A stretch of 55,018 nt of DNA from Gemmobacter nectariphilus DSM 15620 (GTDB lineage Bacteria; Pseudomonadota; Alphaproteobacteria; Rhodobacterales; Rhodobacteraceae), in NCBI RefSeq assembly GCF_000429765.1, contig NZ_AUCM01000017.1, positions 1-55,018 of the forward strand, in the 5' to 3' direction. Of this stretch, positions 32,193 to 40,725 are shown piece after piece (positions within the stretch are counted from its first letter, which is position 1; each line of letters begins with the position of its first letter). The notes beneath the pieces were generated by a model. The model saw only the letters and a list, made by a program, of their open reading frames with translations, was not told where the DNA came from and did no database searches. A program made the translations under genes and the position numbers.

Positions 32193-33740
32193 TCAGTCCT
32201 GTTGGTCGGCCTGCGCCGGGTCGGTTTCATCCGCTTCGGCGGACGGGTCATCGGCATCCGGATCGGCGGCCGGATCGCTGGTCTGCGCGCTGCCGGTCTT
32301 GGTGACGCGCCGCGGATCGCTGTCGAGCACCAGCCCCAGCGCGTCGAGCTTGGCATTGGTCGCGGCGATCTCGGCCAGCACGGCGTCGGGGTTGCGGCCC
32401 TGTTTCGCGATCACCTCGGCGAGCGTCATGGTGCCCGACCGGATCGACAGCAGGTTCGCCATGGCGTCCTTCTGCGGATCGACCGCCTCGAACTTCGGCG
32501 GCGACCATTCGACCGGCACATTGGGCGACGGGATCTGGCCCGCCGCCCATGCGGCTTCCGTGAACCACCGCCAGACGGGTGCGCAGAACATCGGGATGAA
32601 CAGTTGCCATTGGACGGCGTCGATCTGGCGGCGGAATTCCACCAGCCCCGCCCGGATCGAGGAATAGTTCACCTGAGATAGGTCCCCGGTCAGCAGTTCA
32701 TAGGGCACCCGGAACCCGGCCGAGATCGTGTGCAGGCTGGCCCGCTTGTATTCGCCGTAGCCGCCGGTGGCCGACGGCTGGTTGAACCGGATGTCCTTGC
32801 CGCCGCGTGCATAGGCGATCAGTCCCGGCTCGAACTGCTCGACCCGGTTGCCGTCGGCGTCGACCACCGAGGGCGCGATGCCCTGCTGCGCTTCGTCGTC
32901 GCCGAAGACGATGGCGGTGACGCAGGCCTCGGTCTTCTTGCGGACCAGTTCGGCCACTTCGTAGTCGTCGAGATCGCGCAAGCTGCGGATCACCGGCGCG
33001 CCCCAGGGAACGCCGCGCGCCTGCGTGCGCTGCTTCTCGTAGACGTGGGCGATCTCGGTCGCCGGGACCGGGCGGCTCTGCAGGCCGTTCTGCAAGGCCC
33101 CGTAGGCGTCGCCCGGGTGAGCGGCATGGAGCCAGTAGGCCCGGCGCTTGCCGACCGGGTCGAACTCGATCCCCTGCACGAGGCGACCTGCGCCGAGGGC
33201 GCCGGATTTGGTGGCGTCGAGGAAGTCGGCCTCGAGCACTTGCAATTGCAGCGGCACCGCAAGGCCGTCGCTCACACGCCGGAGCCTGCGGCGCACCAGG
33301 ACCTCGCCCGCCTCGACCATCTCCCGGCAGATCAGCGTCTGCAGACCGTAGAAGTCGAGCTGTCCGTCGGCGTCGCACTCCGCCGTCCAGCGTTCGAAGA
33401 GCGCATCGACCTTTCGGTCTAGCGTGTCGTCGCCGCTGGCGGCGCGCGGCATGATCCCTGCGCCGATGATGTTGTTGACCAGCACCGCCACGGCCTTGGC
33501 CGCATGCGGGTTGTTGCGCACCAGATCGCGCATCCGGTCGCGCAGCAGCGCCCCGGCCACGCCGATCTCGGTATCGGCCGAGGATCCCGGCGCGCGCCAC
33601 CCGTCCGTCCGCCGTCCACGTGCGGCGCCGTCATACCCCCGCGTCAGGGTCTCGAACGCCTGTCGCGCCAGCACGCGGCGCGCCGCCATGCGCGGGGCAG
33701 CGAACGCGATGGCGTGATCGAACCAGGTCGCCGACATCAC
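32193..33740 (-). CDS. phage portal protein (lambda gpB-like)
   Basis: A 515-residue portal protein. Typical parts are RDLVRNNPHAAKAVAVLVNNIIG near the N-terminus, QGIEFDPVGKRRAYWLH, ADGNRVEQFEPGLIAYARGGKD and SYSSIRAGLVEF-like NYSSIRAGLVEFRR. It forms the dodecameric ring through which DNA enters and leaves. The C-terminus is acidic (SDPAADPDADDPSAEADE). It overlaps the gpW-like gene by 4 nt. Confidence 0.93.
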   Translation of the reverse strand: MMSATWFDHAIAFAAPRMAARRVLARQAFETLTRGYDGAARGRRTDGWRAPGSSADTEIGVAGALLRDRMRDLVRNNPHAAKAVAVLVNNIIGAGIMPRAASGDDTLDRKVDALFERWTAECDADGQLDFYGLQTLICREMVEAGEVLVRRRLRRVSDGLAVPLQLQVLEADFLDATKSGALGAGRLVQGIEFDPVGKRRAYWLHAAHPGDAYGALQNGLQSRPVPATEIAHVYEKQRTQARGVPWGAPVIRSLRDLDDYEVAELVRKKTEACVTAIVFGDDEAQQGIAPSVVDADGNRVEQFEPGLIAYARGGKDIRFNQPSATGGYGEYKRASLHTISAGFRVPYELLTGDLSQVNYSSIRAGLVEFRRQIDAVQWQLFIPMFCAPVWRWFTEAAWAAGQIPSPNVPVEWSPPKFEAVDPQKDAMANLLSIRSGTMTLAEVIAKQGRNPDAVLAEIAATNAKLDALGLVLDSDPRRVTKTGSAQTSDPAADPDADDPSAEADETDPAQADQQD

Positions 33741-33958
33741 CGGTCCCCGCGCGAGAAGCCCGCCAGCCCGGCCACCGGCAACGGTCGGCTGACGCCCGCT
33801 ATGGCGCGCTCGATGGTGCGGATGCGGGCGAGCAGGTCTTCGGCCGAGCCGTAATCGACGGATTTGCCGTCATAGCTGACCCGGGTCGTGCCGCTGGCAT
33901 AGGCCCGGCGCAGCGCCGAGAGCTCGGTTTCCGTCCAGTCGGTCATGTTCAGAACCAT
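33737..33958 (-). CDS. gpW-like head-tail connector
   Basis: A small protein (73 residues, or 69 from the second Met: MTDWTETELSALRRAYASGT). VSYDGKSVDYGSAEDLLARI and the helical end match lambda gpW, which plugs the portal after packaging. It lies between the terminase large subunit and portal genes, just as in lambda, and overlaps both by a few nucleotides. Confidence 0.82.
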   Translation of the reverse strand: MVLNMTDWTETELSALRRAYASGTTRVSYDGKSVDYGSAEDLLARIRTIERAIAGVSRPLPVAGLAGFSRGDR

Positions 33959-35955
33959 CCCTCCCGCCGCCCGAGCCAGTCGGAGCGGCGCTTGCCCTGC
34001 GGGGCCTGTCCCGGCCGGTTGATCTGCCCGGCGGGATCGGTGTCGGTGGGGGCGGCCCCGAGCTGATCCTCGAGGTCACGCCATTTCTCGTCGGGCCAGC
34101 GGTCCGCACCCGCGATCCAGGCGGCGGCGCGGGCATATACCCGGCAGTCCAGCGCCTCGTTGCGCTCGCGCAGCTTCTGCCATTCCAGCCGGGCGAAACC
34201 GCGCTTCGTGCGCACCGTCACCAGCTGTTCGGCCACGAACTGCTTCAGCCATTCGTTCTCGACCCAGTGCGGCAGGTGGACCGAGCCGGGCGGGAATGCC
34301 GCCCCGTCGGCCATCTCCTCCTCGGTCGGCCGCGCCAACCGCAGGAAGCGGTAGGTCTCGGCCTTGAAGGTCGACACCGCCACGGTCCAGAGCCGCGCGC
34401 CGCGCCGCAGGCGTTTGCCGCCCTCGGTCGCATCGACGAAGGTCGGACCCGACACCGGGCTCGAGCGGTTGAACCCCTCAACGCCCTTGACTGGCGATAC
34501 CTGCCCAAACCCCTGCGCCCGCGACCAGGAATAGACGGCCGGGGCCTCGTAGCCGGTGTCGATGGCGAGCCGCGCGATCCTGAGATGCGCGCCGCGCTCG
34601 TGGGGCCAGCTTTGGTCCAGCAGCGCGGTCAGCTCCGACCAGGCGTCGTGCCGGTCCGGTCCGCCCTCGATCACGACGTGATCGACGAGCCAGCTTTCGA
34701 GCCCGCGTCCCCAGGCCCAGACGTCGACCTCGATGCGATCCTTCTGCACATCGGCCCCGGCGGTCAGGAACAGCCCGCCCGCTGGCACCGTGCCGGACGT
34801 CCAGCGCTCGCGCCGGTCGTAGAGCCGCTGCCAGTCCGGGGCTTCCCCGGTCTCGACCCATGTCTCGCCGAGGATCGTGTTGCGGAACGCCTTGATCGCC
34901 TCGTCCGACCCCTGTGCCGCGTCCCAAGCCCGCACGATCCGCTCCCAGCTCAGCCAGCCGATCGGCGAATAGAGTGCGGAGAGGTGATACCCGACCGTGC
35001 TCGGATCGGCGGCCGTGGCGGTCGCCCGCCATTCGCCGCCCTCCAGCATCGCCGTCTTGTGGTGCTCCGCGATGGGCTGCTCGCAGCCTTCGCAGTGATA
35101 TTCCGCCGTCTCGGGGCGGCCCTTCTGCCAGCGCAGCCGGTCGAACTTCAGCCACTGCATCGCGCCGCAATGCGGGCACGGCACGAAGAACCGCCGCTGG
35201 TCGCTGGCCTCGTATTCCCGTTCGATCCGGCTTAGCCCCCGGATCGTGGGCGTCGAGACCAGCAGCACCTTGCGCCGGTGGGCGAATGTCAGCGACCGGG
35301 CCTCGGCCAGCGTGACCGGATCGCCTTCCTCGTCGGCGGACGCCGGATAGGCGTCGACCTCGTCGAGGAAGATGTACCGCGCCGGGGTGGACCGCAGCCC
35401 GACCGCCGAGTTCGCGCCGGTCATGATCAGGATGCCGCCCGCGAATTCCTTCGACAACATCGTGTTGCCCGCATCGCGCGACCGGGCCGGTTTGACGCGG
35501 TCCCGCAGCTCCGGGCTCTCGTCGATCAGCGGATCGATCCGCTGTCGCGAGTTGCGCTTGGCCAGCTCCACCGTCGGCTGGACCGCCAGCATCGGCCCCG
35601 GCGCCTGGTGGATGGCGAACCCGATCCAGTTATTACCGGCTTCCGTCGCGCCGACCTGAGCAGCCTTCATGAACACGACCCGCTGGGTGGGATCCCCGGG
35701 CGACAGCCGGTCCATGATCTCGCGCATGTAGGGCGTGCGCACCGTCCGATACCGCCCCGGTTCAGCCGAGGCGCGGCCCGAGAGCATCCGGTGCCGGTCC
35801 GCCCATTCCGAAACGGTTAGGTCCGGGTCGGGCCGCAGCCCGTTGCCCCACGACCGCAGGATCTCGCCCGCGCCGTCGAAGTCCGTCAGGCCATCGCCGC
35901 TCTCACCGGAAGTCGGGCCGGACCTCGGCGAGTTCGTCGAGGTGGGCGCGTACAT
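33949..35955 (-). CDS. terminase large subunit (lambda GpA type)
   Basis: A 668-residue packaging motor. The ATPase part has the adenine-binding/Walker A region (VVFMKAAQVGATEAG), Walker B (ARYIFLDEVDAYP) and coupling motif (VLLVSTPTI). A zinc-knuckle insertion follows (CPHCGAMQW, then CEGCEQ). The nuclease half has acidic patches such as LTAGADVQKDRIEVDVWAWG and IDTGYEAP. It cuts concatemers and drives DNA into the prohead. The annotated start overlaps the small subunit by 53 nt; a later start is possible, as the first 25 residues look unconserved. Confidence 0.93.
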   Translation of the reverse strand: MYAPTSTNSPRSGPTSGESGDGLTDFDGAGEILRSWGNGLRPDPDLTVSEWADRHRMLSGRASAEPGRYRTVRTPYMREIMDRLSPGDPTQRVVFMKAAQVGATEAGNNWIGFAIHQAPGPMLAVQPTVELAKRNSRQRIDPLIDESPELRDRVKPARSRDAGNTMLSKEFAGGILIMTGANSAVGLRSTPARYIFLDEVDAYPASADEEGDPVTLAEARSLTFAHRRKVLLVSTPTIRGLSRIEREYEASDQRRFFVPCPHCGAMQWLKFDRLRWQKGRPETAEYHCEGCEQPIAEHHKTAMLEGGEWRATATAADPSTVGYHLSALYSPIGWLSWERIVRAWDAAQGSDEAIKAFRNTILGETWVETGEAPDWQRLYDRRERWTSGTVPAGGLFLTAGADVQKDRIEVDVWAWGRGLESWLVDHVVIEGGPDRHDAWSELTALLDQSWPHERGAHLRIARLAIDTGYEAPAVYSWSRAQGFGQVSPVKGVEGFNRSSPVSGPTFVDATEGGKRLRRGARLWTVAVSTFKAETYRFLRLARPTEEEMADGAAFPPGSVHLPHWVENEWLKQFVAEQLVTVRTKRGFARLEWQKLRERNEALDCRVYARAAAWIAGADRWPDEKWRDLEDQLGAAPTDTDPAGQINRPGQAPQGKRRSDWLGRREGWF

Positions 35956-36499
35956 GTTTCTCCAGGACCTTCTGCATCGCGGCTGGCTCCACGGTGATCT
36001 GCTGACCTGTCGCGTCGCTGCACGAGGCCGACAGCTCAGCCGCCATCAGCGCCGCCGCGCGCGCGGGCCAGTTCACCCATGCGTCCCGTTCCTCCCGCGC
36101 CAGCCGGAACACCAGCGCCAGCGCGCGGGCCCGCTCGATCAACTCCCCCTTCAGCTTCTGGAGCCGGATGCGCCGTTCCTGTGCCTTCAGCACCTCGTTC
36201 GCCGTCTTGGCCTGCAGGAAGGTCGTGCCGCCCCCGACGGCGGGGACCGCCAGTCCCTGTTCGCGCAGCGTGTCGCCGACAGCGGCCACCGCCGCCTCGG
36301 GGACTGGCTTCAGCTTCGGCGCTGGCGGCTTGCGGGTTTTCGACGGGTCCGTCGTCTCGGCACGCCGGGCATCGCTGGCAGCCGCGTTGATGCTGCCGTC
36401 GGGATAGAGAACCAGCCGTTCGGCGGTCTTCGCTTTCTGGATCGCGCCCCGCGACAGCCCGACATGCGCGGCGTACTGGCGCTCGCTCATGCCCTGCAT
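35903..36499 (-). CDS. terminase small subunit-like protein
   Basis: A 198-residue protein with an N-terminal HTH (SERQYAAHVGLSRGAIQKAKTAERL) resembling lambda Nu1, a Pro/Ala-rich linker, and a helical C-terminus (QERRIRLQKLKGELIERARA). It should recognise the packaging site and recruit the large subunit. It is the first gene of the late cassette. Met4 is an alternative start. Confidence 0.78.
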   Translation of the reverse strand: MQGMSERQYAAHVGLSRGAIQKAKTAERLVLYPDGSINAAASDARRAETTDPSKTRKPPAPKLKPVPEAAVAAVGDTLREQGLAVPAVGGGTTFLQAKTANEVLKAQERRIRLQKLKGELIERARALALVFRLAREERDAWVNWPARAAALMAAELSASCSDATGQQITVEPAAMQKVLEKHVRAHLDELAEVRPDFR

Positions 36500-36610
36500 C
36501 GAAAGCTCCGATTATCATTCAGAATCAAGCGCTTATAGAGTTGATAAGCCTCGCGGACAGAGGGAACGTGTCTCCAGAAGGACGATGCAACTCACTACGG
36601 AGCCACCACG
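36500..36610. promoter_or_regulatory. divergent control region between the terminase cassette and a plus-strand gene
   Basis: These 111 nt separate divergently transcribed genes and are AT-richer than their surroundings. An inverted repeat GCTTAT-7 nt-ATAAGC lies at 36531-36549, overlapping TATA-rich sequence that could serve as -10 elements in either direction. It is a good candidate for the late promoter and an operator; the packaging site may also be nearby. Confidence 0.4.
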
Positions 36611-36883
36611 ATGACCACCCGCCTGAACCCGATCACCACCCCGCGCCACGAACTCCGCGCCGAGAAGGCGCGCCGGAACAAGGAAGCCGCGCTGAACGCC
36701 TTCATCGGCAAGAAGGCCGAGATCGACCAGATGCTCGCCCGCCTGCAGGCGCTCAGCGACGACCATTTCAACTGCGCCCCCGACGAGGCGGGCTGGGCCA
36801 TGGTTGGCACTCTCGAACACTACGCCAGCCTCCTGAAGCGCATCACCGACAGCGCCTTCGGCGAAGGCGAACACGCCCGCTGA
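36611..36883 (+). CDS. hypothetical phage protein, 90 residues
   Basis: A 90-residue soluble helical protein (TTRLNPITTPRHELRAEKARR, then LARLQALSDDHFNCAPDEAG and VGTLEHYASLLKRITDSAFG). I recognise no family. Codon use fits a real gene. It is divergent from the terminase genes and followed after 94 nt by the DUF3489 gene, likely on the same transcript. Confidence 0.6.
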   Translation: MTTRLNPITTPRHELRAEKARRNKEAALNAFIGKKAEIDQMLARLQALSDDHFNCAPDEAGWAMVGTLEHYASLLKRITDSAFGEGEHAR

Positions 36884-36977
36884 TCTCCGGCACCGCCGGA
36901 ACTCCCGCCGCGCGCCCTGCGCGGCTCGGGGTCGTAGAAGGCGCCGCATGTCGCGGGCCCGAATACGGAGACCCCAG

Positions 36978-37496
36978 ATGACCCAGATTCAGCTTTCCGA
37001 CGCCCAAGCCGTCATCCTGTCCACCGCCTGCGCGCGCGAGGACGGGGCAGTCTTCCCCGTCACCGCCAGCCTCAAGGGCGGCGCCGTCGGCAACGTCTGC
37101 AAGAGCCTCCTGAAGCAGGGCCTGATCGAGGAAATCGCCCCGACGGATCTCAACACGGTCTGGCGGCACGACGAAGAGCGCGGCCCGATCACGCTGCGCG
37201 CCACCCCGCTGGCCTACAGCACCCTCGGCATCACGGACGAGCAGGATGAGACGCCGCCGGCAGAAACGCCGACCGCCTCGGTCCAGCGCCGGAAGGGCAC
37301 CAAGCAGGAGACCCTGATCGAGATGCTCCGCGCCGAGGGCGGCGCGACCATCGACGAGATCGTCGAAGCCACGGGATGGCAAGCTCACACAGTGAGAGGC
37401 GCCATGTCCGGCGCGCTCAAGAAGAAGCTGGGCCTGACGATCACCTCCGAGAAGATCGAGGGGCGCGGCAGGGTTTACGTGATCGCCGACGACTGA
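36978..37496 (+). CDS. DUF3489 family protein
   Basis: A 172-residue protein. The N-terminal half (IQLSDAQAVILSTACARED, then LKQGLIEEI) resembles a winged-helix. The C-terminal half (GTKQETLIEMLRAEGGATI, EIVEATGWQAHTVRGAMSG, LGLTITSEKIEGRGRVY) is DUF3489, a second winged helix. It probably binds DNA. The ATG at 36978 is preferred over 36948 because homology-like sequence begins there. Relatives are common in alphaproteobacterial phages and islands. Confidence 0.82.
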   Translation: MTQIQLSDAQAVILSTACAREDGAVFPVTASLKGGAVGNVCKSLLKQGLIEEIAPTDLNTVWRHDEERGPITLRATPLAYSTLGITDEQDETPPAETPTASVQRRKGTKQETLIEMLRAEGGATIDEIVEATGWQAHTVRGAMSGALKKKLGLTITSEKIEGRGRVYVIADD

Positions 37497-37550
37497 CGCT
37501 GCACTACACGACGGTCCCGATGCCGCCGTCCCGCAGGGGGCGGCGGTATC

Positions 37551-37757
37551 TCATCGTGCCCCGCGCGCCCGGATCGCCTCGAACAGCCGCCGCAGGGCGA
37601 AGGAGCGCGCGATGCTCACCACGGTGAACACCGCGCCCATCTTCAAGTTCTGCGCCAGCGTCGTGTGCAGCCCGAAGACCGGGAAGATCAGGATCTGTGT
37701 CACGACCGCGACGCCGTAGCCCACGGCGACGTTGGCGATGGCCTCCACTAGCGACAT
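37551..37757 (-). CDS. DUF7220 family small membrane protein
   Basis: A 68-residue protein starting SLVEAIANVAVGYGVAVVTQ, with two hydrophobic helices (AVGYGVAVVTQILIFPVFG, and MGAVFTVVSIARSFALRRLF). It matches DUF7220 membrane proteins of phages and GTA-rich genomes. The Met at 37757 is used; the longer frame from 37838 adds a basic unconserved stretch. It runs opposite to the two genes on its sides. Confidence 0.72.
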   Translation of the reverse strand: MSLVEAIANVAVGYGVAVVTQILIFPVFGLHTTLAQNLKMGAVFTVVSIARSFALRRLFEAIRARGAR

Positions 37758-37939
37758 GGCTCGAGATTGACGTGACGCCGAGCGGGCAGCGGGTTCGGAA
37801 ATAGGCCCAAGGCCTGCCCTCATGTTCACTTTTCGCACCCCATAGCGCAGCGTGACGGCATTTTCTGATGGATTGCGCCATCAGCAGACAGAAAACGAAG
37901 CGCTTCCCCGCCGCACTTCGGAAATCGGAAGGCCGGGCC

Positions 37940-37968
37940 TTGACAACATCGAAGCCCGGGCGCATATA
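37940..37968 (+). promoter_or_regulatory. sigma-70-type promoter for the HTH/HicA-like pair
   Basis: TTGACA at 37940-37945 and CATATA at 37963-37968 are separated by 17 nt, a near-consensus housekeeping promoter. It lies 59 nt before the GTG start at 38027, and no other gene lies between. It is one of the clearest promoters in the window and suggests expression in the lysogen. Confidence 0.65.
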
Positions 37969-38026
37969 GGGTTCGCCAGACGAAGTCATGTGGCATCAAA
38001 CTTCGAAAATCTTGGAGGATCGGCCT

Positions 38027-38737
38027 GTGAAGTGGTTTGAAGAGCACAAGGAGCTTATGGCGGGTTCGGATGACGAAGCGCCCGGCAGCTCATACCGCGC
38101 AATCGCAAAGATCGCCGATGAGGCCCTTGGAGGGCAGGAGATGATCCAGTTCGTTCGGGAGGGCTTTCTCAGCCAGAAGGCTTTCGGCGAGTTTCTGGGT
38201 GTTGGCGAGTCCACCGTCGCCGGCTGGATGAAGAGCGGTTCATTTCCGGACTATGCCAAGCGCGCCACGTTGGCTGCCTACTACTCCAACAAGTATTTTC
38301 GGCAGCTCAAGGACGCCAAGCGCGACGCTACTCGTCCCAAGGTGGTCAAGGATGGCGACCGCTACTCGATCGTGCGGTTCAAGGTTGATGAAGCCGGCGT
38401 GACCATTGGCGAGGTTCTGGCTCGGGATATCCCGACGAAGAAGGCAGCCTTGGTGTTTGCTGGCGGTATTCGCGCCTGGGAACTCTTGGGTGAAACCGAG
38501 CATCTGATCGATCATGAGCTCGAATCCATGGATCCGGAGGACAGTGCGTGGATTCAGGAGCTTAAGGATGAGATCGGCTTGGAACGCGCTCGCACCTTCG
38601 CTCACGACAAGCTTCTTGAACTCGAGCGCGAGCGCAAGGAAGCGACCAAGAACCTGGACCTGGACGATCTCCTGTCGATCGAACCGACCAAGAAGGCTGG
38701 TGATATCGTAGAGGACGAGGAGGACGGCGATGTCTAA
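38027..38737 (+). CDS. HTH-containing protein, possible antitoxin or repressor
   Basis: A 236-residue protein. An HTH lies at about 40-75 (GFLSQKAFGEFLGVGESTVAG, then WMKSGSFPDYAKR), and the C-terminal third is strongly charged and helical, ending in an acidic run (DIVEDEEDGDV). The GTG start is chosen for GGAGG at 38014-38018, 8 nt upstream. It overlaps the HicA-like gene by 8 nt. A strong promoter precedes it. Base composition is lower in GC than the phage late genes. It could be a phage repressor or the DNA-binding partner of a toxin; neither is proven. Confidence 0.68.
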   Translation: MKWFEEHKELMAGSDDEAPGSSYRAIAKIADEALGGQEMIQFVREGFLSQKAFGEFLGVGESTVAGWMKSGSFPDYAKRATLAAYYSNKYFRQLKDAKRDATRPKVVKDGDRYSIVRFKVDEAGVTIGEVLARDIPTKKAALVFAGGIRAWELLGETEHLIDHELESMDPEDSAWIQELKDEIGLERARTFAHDKLLELERERKEATKNLDLDDLLSIEPTKKAGDIVEDEEDGDV

Positions 38738-38921
38738 GTACAAGCGTGAATGCCTTCGTCTTTGCGAACAGGCCGGGCTTGACGTTGCGTGCGTCGAACA
38801 CCGCAGCCGCCACCTCGCCATGCACACCACGAAGGGTCTTCTGATCTTTCCTAGTACGCCGAGCGATTATCGCTGGCGCATGAACATGCGGGCCCAGGCG
38901 CGCCGGCTTGCGCGGAGCTGA
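38730..38921 (+). CDS. HicA-like small protein
   Basis: A 63-residue basic protein: KYKRECLRLCEQAGLDVACV, then HRSRHLAMHTTKGLLIFPST and PSDYRWRMNMRAQARRLARS. The pattern (helix, then a strand with an H after R-x-R, strand, and 'TPSD-R' followed by a basic helix) resembles phage-encoded HicA/dsRBD-fold proteins. It overlaps the upstream gene by 8 nt, as in a toxin-antitoxin pair, but with a large non-HicB partner. Toxic activity is an inference. Confidence 0.6.
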   Translation: MSKYKRECLRLCEQAGLDVACVEHRSRHLAMHTTKGLLIFPSTPSDYRWRMNMRAQARRLARS

Positions 38922-38949
38922 CTATTCATCTGGCAGCGCCGGTAGACGT

Positions 38950-40266
38950 CTAGCCGTCTGCTCGCGCTGTTCCTAACCGCTCGGCCTTCACCTCGGCGAA
39001 GGTCCGTCCGTCACCATCGAGGATCGCAGCGATCCCGGTCTCGGCCTGCCAACGTTCCACGGCGACATCGACGTAGGCCGGGCTGATCTCCATCGCGAAG
39101 ACGCGGCGGCCGTTGGCTTCGCCCGCCATGATCTGCGAGCCGGACCCCGAGAACGGCTCGTAGCAAAGCCCACCGCGCGCGACGTGCTGACGCATCGGGA
39201 TGCCGAAGGCGTCAAGCGGTTTCGGCGTCGGGTGGTCGGGTCGGTCGTCCTTGGCGAAGGACGGCATCTCCCAGGTGGAAGGCAGCGTCTGCTCGGCCAC
39301 CTTCGGCGGGCGGTTTGGGCGGCGCCAGCCCATGAAGCAGGGCTCGTGCTTCCAGAGGTAATGCGACCGGGTCAGCACGCCCCGGTCCTTCACCCAGATG
39401 ATCTGCTGATGAACGAAGGCGCCCGCCTTTTCCCAGCAGGCCTCCAGCATCGCCTGGCGGCGCGAGGCGTGCCAGCAGTACCAGGCGGCGTCCTCGGTGA
39501 TGGCCTCGGCCACGGCGGCGGCGATGAAACCGTCGTAGAGCTCCGCACCCTGAGAACTGTCGTCCCAGGTCGTGCCGTAGGACGCAGACCAATCCTTGTT
39601 GCGCGTCGGGTGGTTCGAGCCGTCGTAGTCGACGAGGTATGGCGGGTCGGTCGCGAACAGGATCGCCCGCTCGCCGTTCATCAGGCGGCGCACATCGGCA
39701 GCGCTGGTGCTGTCGCCGCAGAGCAGCCGGTGGTCGCCGAGGATCCAGAGATCGCCGGTCCGCGAGGCCGGGTTACGCGGCGGTTCGGGGATGGTCACCG
39801 GCGGCACGGAGCCTCCGGCGCCACCTTCTTCACCGTCCCCCTCCGGCACGAAGGCCAAGAGCTTGTCCAACTCGCCGTCAGAAAAGCCGACCAGCGACAG
39901 ATCGAAATCCTCGGCCAGCAGGTCGTTCAGTTCCGCCGACAGCAGCGCCTCGTCCCAGGTGCCGAGTTCGGTCAGCTTGTTGTCCGCGATGCGGTACGCC
40001 CGCCGTTGCGCCTCGGCGAGGTGACCCAGCACGATCACCGGCGCCTCGGTCAATCCCAGCTGCGTCGCGGCCAGGACCCGGCCGTGGCCCGCGATCAGTT
40101 CGCCGTCTTCTGCGACGAGACAGGGCACTGTCCAGCCGAACTCGGCCATGCTGGCGGCGATCTTCGCGACCTGGTCGGCGCCATGCGCCTTCGCGTTCTT
40201 CGCGTAGGGCTGGAGGCGCGACAGCGGCCACATCTCGATCGCCTCCGGGGCAAAGCTCAGCGTCAT
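38950..40266 (-). CDS. ParB-domain DNA methyltransferase fusion
   Basis: A 438-residue protein. The N-terminal ParB/Srx-like domain (LQPYAKNAKAHGADQVAKIA, then LIAGHGRVLAATQLG and RAYRIADNKLTELG) is followed by a DNA methyltransferase with DPPY (ATDPPYLVDYDG) and FSGSGSQIMAGEANG. Motif order is beta class, so N6-adenine or N4-cytosine methylation is expected. Such fusions are common in alphaproteobacterial phages and probably protect phage DNA from host restriction. Met at 40266 is preferred to the 40338 start, as the extra residues are not domain-like. No partner restriction gene is adjacent. Confidence 0.88.
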   Translation of the reverse strand: MTLSFAPEAIEMWPLSRLQPYAKNAKAHGADQVAKIAASMAEFGWTVPCLVAEDGELIAGHGRVLAATQLGLTEAPVIVLGHLAEAQRRAYRIADNKLTELGTWDEALLSAELNDLLAEDFDLSLVGFSDGELDKLLAFVPEGDGEEGGAGGSVPPVTIPEPPRNPASRTGDLWILGDHRLLCGDSTSAADVRRLMNGERAILFATDPPYLVDYDGSNHPTRNKDWSASYGTTWDDSSQGAELYDGFIAAAVAEAITEDAAWYCWHASRRQAMLEACWEKAGAFVHQQIIWVKDRGVLTRSHYLWKHEPCFMGWRRPNRPPKVAEQTLPSTWEMPSFAKDDRPDHPTPKPLDAFGIPMRQHVARGGLCYEPFSGSGSQIMAGEANGRRVFAMEISPAYVDVAVERWQAETGIAAILDGDGRTFAEVKAERLGTARADG

Positions 40267-40725
40267 GGCAGGCAAGGTCCCTCGGTCGGGTGGATGCCGG
40301 TGCTTTCCGGACTCCGGATGCCGGGCCGGACTCCACACGGGGTCCAGCGGCTACCAGCGGTGTCCGCTCGGAAGGCCAGCGTTCATTGGTGTTTGCGCGG
40401 CGCGCGGGTGGCTCCGGCTTTCGGGTGGCTTCCCAAAAATCCGGCCCTGTCGCTGGCGATATCCCGCGCTTCGCCCGCCAGCATACGAATGTCGCGCAGA
40501 AGGAACCGCGAAGTCGGCTGAGGGGTTTGGCGGGGACGGACAGCGGCCCGCAAGGAAAGGATCAGCGCCTTTCCTTTTCCAACAGACCTGCCAACGAAAG
40601 GATGGTTTCGTTCGGGACCGCGCCGCGCGCGCCTCTCCCGAGCTTATCCCGAACCTAGCCCCTGAACCGGTTTTCTGTCCCGTCGAAAACTGTCCGCCGC
40701 ACACCTTCCCCTCTGTGGCGCAGAG
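40267..40725. other. 459-nt gap with two hairpin-forming inverted repeats
   Basis: No convincing gene is seen; the minus-strand open frame at 40351-40704 has unconvincing codon use. Two dyads stand out: AAGGAAAGG-7 nt-CCTTTCCTT (40552-40576) and AACGAAA-6 nt-TTTCGTT (40593-40612). They lie between the DUF6362 gene and the methyltransferase gene on the same strand. They may mark a terminator or operator, or the start of a separate transcript. Confidence 0.4.

Noticed and set aside
14765-36499. A true gene transfer agent cluster
   Set aside because: Only the distal tail genes follow the GTA pattern. Lambda-type terminase, portal and fused capsid genes, a full replication region, an integrase and lysis genes point to a prophage.
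40351-40704. Minus-strand frame of 117 codons
   Set aside because: Composition (Ser/Arg/Pro-rich) and lack of a ribosome site or domain suggest chance.
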